From: SKVR01 sp964453995
Lineage (GTDB): Bacteria; Bacteroidota; Bacteroidia; Bacteroidales; UBA7960
DNA length: 44,413 bases
Direction of reading: 5' to 3'
Assembly: GCA_964453995.1 (NCBI GenBank)
Contig: CAYVQC010000038.1
Location: 1 to 44,413, forward strand
The notes beneath the pieces are model-generated. The model was given only the letters and a program-made list of their open reading frames with translations, was not told where the DNA came from and did not search any database. Both the position numbers and the translations under genes were made by a program. Position 1 is the stretch's first letter; every line of letters starts with the position of its first letter. This document shows, piece after piece, positions 43,101 to 44,413 of the stretch.

Positions 43101-43552
43101 ATGTAGGGGTCGCTCAGATCAACCCAGTAGCCCATGATGCGGGTTAGTTCATCCCATTTATCCTTGTATTTCATTACATCCTTGCGGCATTCGGCATTGT
43201 AATCACTGATAGAGATTTTGGTGCCTATATCTTCCTTGGTGATGCCAAGGAGCTTTTCAACACCGATCTCAACAGGAAGGCCATGGGTGTCCCATCCGGC
43301 CTTACGGTTTACCAGGTATCCCTTCTGGGTGCGATAGCGGCAGAAGATGTCTTTAATAGCACGAGCCATTACGTGGTGAATACCAGGCATACCATTGGCT
43401 GAAGGAGGACCTTCATAAAAAACCCATGGCTTGTGGCCCTGGCGTATATCGAGGCTTTTCTCAAAAACTTTTCCGGATTCCCACTGCTTCAATACATCTT
43501 TGCCGATCTGCGATAAATTTAGTTTTTTGTATTCGGGATACTTTCTTTCCAT
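40181..43552 (-). CDS. ileS: Isoleucine-tRNA ligase, type 2 (IleRS2-like), with GIHH signature
   Basis: The cytoplasmic enzyme charges tRNA-Ile. The 1123 residues are normal for the long eukaryote-like type. The class I HIGH motif region reads GPPSANGMPGIHH: at residues 57-60 the order is Gly-Ile-His-His instead of His-x-Gly-His. The second signature KMSKR is intact (GNKMSKRLGN). The editing domain follows the first half of the Rossmann fold, and the tRNA-binding helical domain and a C-terminal module follow. It heads the operon ileS-dksA-lspA-radical SAM, with a candidate -7 box 76 bases upstream. Confidence 0.95.
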   Translation of the reverse strand: MERKYPEYKKLNLSQIGKDVLKQWESGKVFEKSLDIRQGHKPWVFYEGPPSANGMPGIHHVMARAIKDIFCRYRTQKGYLVNRKAGWDTHGLPVEIGVEKLLGITKEDIGTKISISDYNAECRKDVMKYKDKWDELTRIMGYWVDLSDPYITFDNKYIETVWYLLSKLYEKGLLYKGYSIQPYSPAAGTGLSTHELNQPGCYRMVKDNSVTAQFKVVRNEKSEFLFQEGEGDIHFLAWTTTPWTLPSNTGLAVGKNITYVKVKTFNAYTFRPINVILARDLLGNFFDPKNADLPLENYQEGDKKIPYQVVQEYKGSQLEHIRYEQLLPSVLPEDGDPFRVVLGDFVTTEDGTGIVHIAPSFGADDFKVGKQYNLGALTLVNKQGRFVDEMPDFGGRYVKPEYDPSFDPQNDRPVDVDIIIKLKTDNKAFKAEKYEHSYPHCWRTDKPILYYPLDSWFIRTTALKDRMIELNKTIQWKPESTGTGRFGNWLENLQDWNLSRSRYWGIPLPVWVSEDREETICIGSLEQLQAEVHKSVEAGFMPNNPLADFKPGDMSEENYKVFDMHRPVVDEIVLVSPSGKRMYREMDLIDVWFDSGSMPYAQYHYPFENKKAFTENFPADFIAEGVDQTRGWFFTLHAIATMVFDSVSFKTVVSNGLVLDKKGNKMSKRLGNAVDPFETIEKYGPDATRWYMITNAQPWDNLKFDIEGVAEVQRKFFGTLYNTYAFFALYANIDGFAYKEEEVPLKNRPEIDRWILSELNTLIRKVDECYEDFEPTRAGRLVQEFVDEHLSNWYVRLCRRRFWKGDYSEDKISAYQTLYRCLEVISQLSAPIAPFFSDRLFSDLNTVSGRSPHQSVHLTDFPTYDASFVDEDLEQRMQLAQKVSSLVLGLRKKVNIRVRQPLQKIMVPVLDEKFRSQLQGVENLILSEVNVKELEYLTDTAGVLVKKIKPNFKTLGPKYGKLMKEIAAAINGFSQEDIATMEQQGSYTIKVQNEPVELGMDDVEILSEDIPGWLVATEGKITVALDITITEELRQEGIARELINRIQNLRKENNLEVTDKIELWIQKQDQISDAILNNNEYICSETLAVKLHYTDELTHENSTSEVDIEDEVKTYVTIRKANN

Positions 43553-43627
43553 TGGTTCGAATTCTTTTACTGGTGATGTCTATAATTGCCTGAAAATCAT
43601 TCCGGGCAGCTTTTGCAATCAAAGGCG

Positions 43628-43635
43628 CAAAATTA
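43628..43635 (-). promoter_or_regulatory. Candidate -7 box for the ileS operon
   Basis: The minus strand reads TAATTTTG, matching TAnnTTTG, with the terminator of the preceding gene directly upstream. A TTG lies 15 bases further upstream, closer than the expected 19. The leader would be about 70 bases. Confidence 0.45.
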
Positions 43636-43667
43636 TAAAAAAAATAGATACAAGAGGCGGGTAAATG

Positions 43668-43704
43668 AAAAACCCGTTGGCAGTAAGGAAGACAACGGGT
43701 TTTT
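43668..43704 (-). terminator. Rho-independent terminator of the EF-G gene
   Basis: AAAAACCCGTTG (43668-43679) and CAACGGGTTTTT (43693-43704) form a perfect 12-base stem with a 13-base loop. On the minus strand it ends in a U-run, 22 bases after the EF-G stop. Confidence 0.88.
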
Positions 43705-43726
43705 AGCTTATAAAGGGAGAATAAGA

Positions 43727-44413
43727 CTAATCTTCTTCTTCTTGTTCCGCTTCGTATGCTTTGAGCAGCTTGTCCTGAACGTCGGCTGGTACCTGTTGGT
43801 ATTCTGCGTACTTCATACCGTACATACCACGACCGCTGGTAATTGAGCTCAGGGTGGTTGAGAACCTGTTCATTTCTGCCAGGGGCACTTTTGCCTTAAT
43901 TTTCTGGTAATTTCCTTCTGAGTCCATTCCCATAATGATAGCCCTGCGACCCTGCAAATCAGTCATTACATCACCCATTTTATCTTCAGGAACCATTACT
44001 TCCACATCGTAAATGGGCTCGAGGATCTTGGGGCCGGCATTTTTAAAGGCTTCACGGAAGGCATTTCTACCGGCCAATTTAAAGGAAATTTCATTGGAAT
44101 CAACGGGTTGCATTTTACCATCGTAAATGTTTACTACGATATCGCGGGCATAGGATCCGGTAAGGGGGCCTTGTTCCATTTTCTCCATGATTCCTTTGAG
44201 GATGGCAGGCATAAAACGTGCATCGATAGATCCACCTACAATACAGTTGTTGAATACCAGTTTTCCACCCCATTCCATTTCGTGTACATCCTGTCCACGT
44301 ACCGGAAACTCGGTTTGGTTGGGCATTCCTTCGTAGTAAGGTTCAATCATCATGTGTACTTCACCAAACTGACCTGCACCACCTGATTGTTTTTTGTGAC
44401 GGTACATTGATTT
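43727..44413 (-). CDS. Elongation factor G, divergent paralogue type (C-terminal part only)
   Basis: The frame runs off the right end of the window; about 228 residues of domains IV and V are present. Domain IV begins KQSGGAGQFGEVHMMIEPY and includes GGSIDARFMPAILKG; the segment between has an insertion relative to standard EF-G, and FNNCIVGG replaces the usual FVNKIVGG. Domain V has EPIYDVEVMVPEDKMGDVM, with SITSGRGMYGMKYAEYQQVP. This resembles the EF-G paralogue that many Bacteroidota carry alongside the standard FusA rather than FusA itself. Domains I-III, which hold the GTPase site, are outside the window. It ends in an acidic tail EAEQEEED. Confidence 0.85.
   Translation of the reverse strand, partial: KSMYRHKKQSGGAGQFGEVHMMIEPYYEGMPNQTEFPVRGQDVHEMEWGGKLVFNNCIVGGSIDARFMPAILKGIMEKMEQGPLTGSYARDIVVNIYDGKMQPVDSNEISFKLAGRNAFREAFKNAGPKILEPIYDVEVMVPEDKMGDVMTDLQGRRAIIMGMDSEGNYQKIKAKVPLAEMNRFSTTLSSITSGRGMYGMKYAEYQQVPADVQDKLLKAYEAEQEEED

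Overview
The window looks like a scaffold from a Bacteroidota genome, most likely a Bacteroidales-type anaerobe or a relative. The evidence is threefold. Three secreted proteins end in type IX secretion (T9SS) sorting domains. Several genes are preceded by TAnnTTTG -7 promoter boxes. There are Bacteroidota-typical gene sets: ileS-dksA-lspA, a TolC/MFP/RND/PG0541 efflux operon, LVIVD-repeat lipoproteins, and FISUMP-domain protein. Two runs of exactly 100 N (3330-3429 and 9542-9641) mark scaffold joins of unknown true length, so this is a draft or metagenome-derived assembly.

Layout. 124-3168 (+) is the end of a histidine operon, hisH-hisA-hisF-hisIE; each spacer carries a different palindromic intergenic element, and the last is a GCCCTTTCAGGGC-type array broken by the first gap. 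3536-6201 (-) is a four-gene envelope cluster: two LVIVD beta-propeller-like proteins and two paralogous putative outer-membrane barrels. 6365-6660 is a decayed relic of a DUF4143-type ATPase. It lies in front of a succinate-semialdehyde-type aldehyde dehydrogenase (+). 8120-11382 (-) holds an M90/MtfA-like peptidase, a class II aldolase and mtnA on either side of the second gap, and a LOG-family protein. This is probably methylthioadenosine salvage.

11558-18126 contains a secreted lipoprotein esterase (+), then a 1083-residue T9SS surface protein and a FISUMP protein (both -). 18327-23649 (-) holds a Wza-like exporter, a Wzc-like tyrosine autokinase with a (GY)8 tail, and an OmpA-like secreted protein: the export and control part of an exopolysaccharide locus. 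23799-26595 (-) is pyk-mgtE. 26881-30458 has two convergent T9SS-secreted hydrolases, an S51 cyanophycinase-like protein and an M1 metallopeptidase, sharing one terminator. 30919-37944 (+) is a TetR-TolC-MFP-RND efflux operon followed by a PG0541-family protein and an ACP-like protein without the phosphopantetheine serine. 37952-43552 (-) has a pterin dehydratase, a radical SAM protein, lspA, a dksA-like gene and ileS. 43727 to the window end (-) is the C-terminal part of a divergent EF-G.

The housekeeping parts are ordinary. The less ordinary parts are the LVIVD/barrel cluster, the serine-less ACP-like protein after the efflux pump, the GIHH signature in IleRS, the (GY)8 tail of the kinase, the DUF4143 relic, and the different palindromic elements in the his spacers. 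I saw no tRNA, rRNA, CRISPR array or intact insertion sequence, but no covariance or database search was possible.
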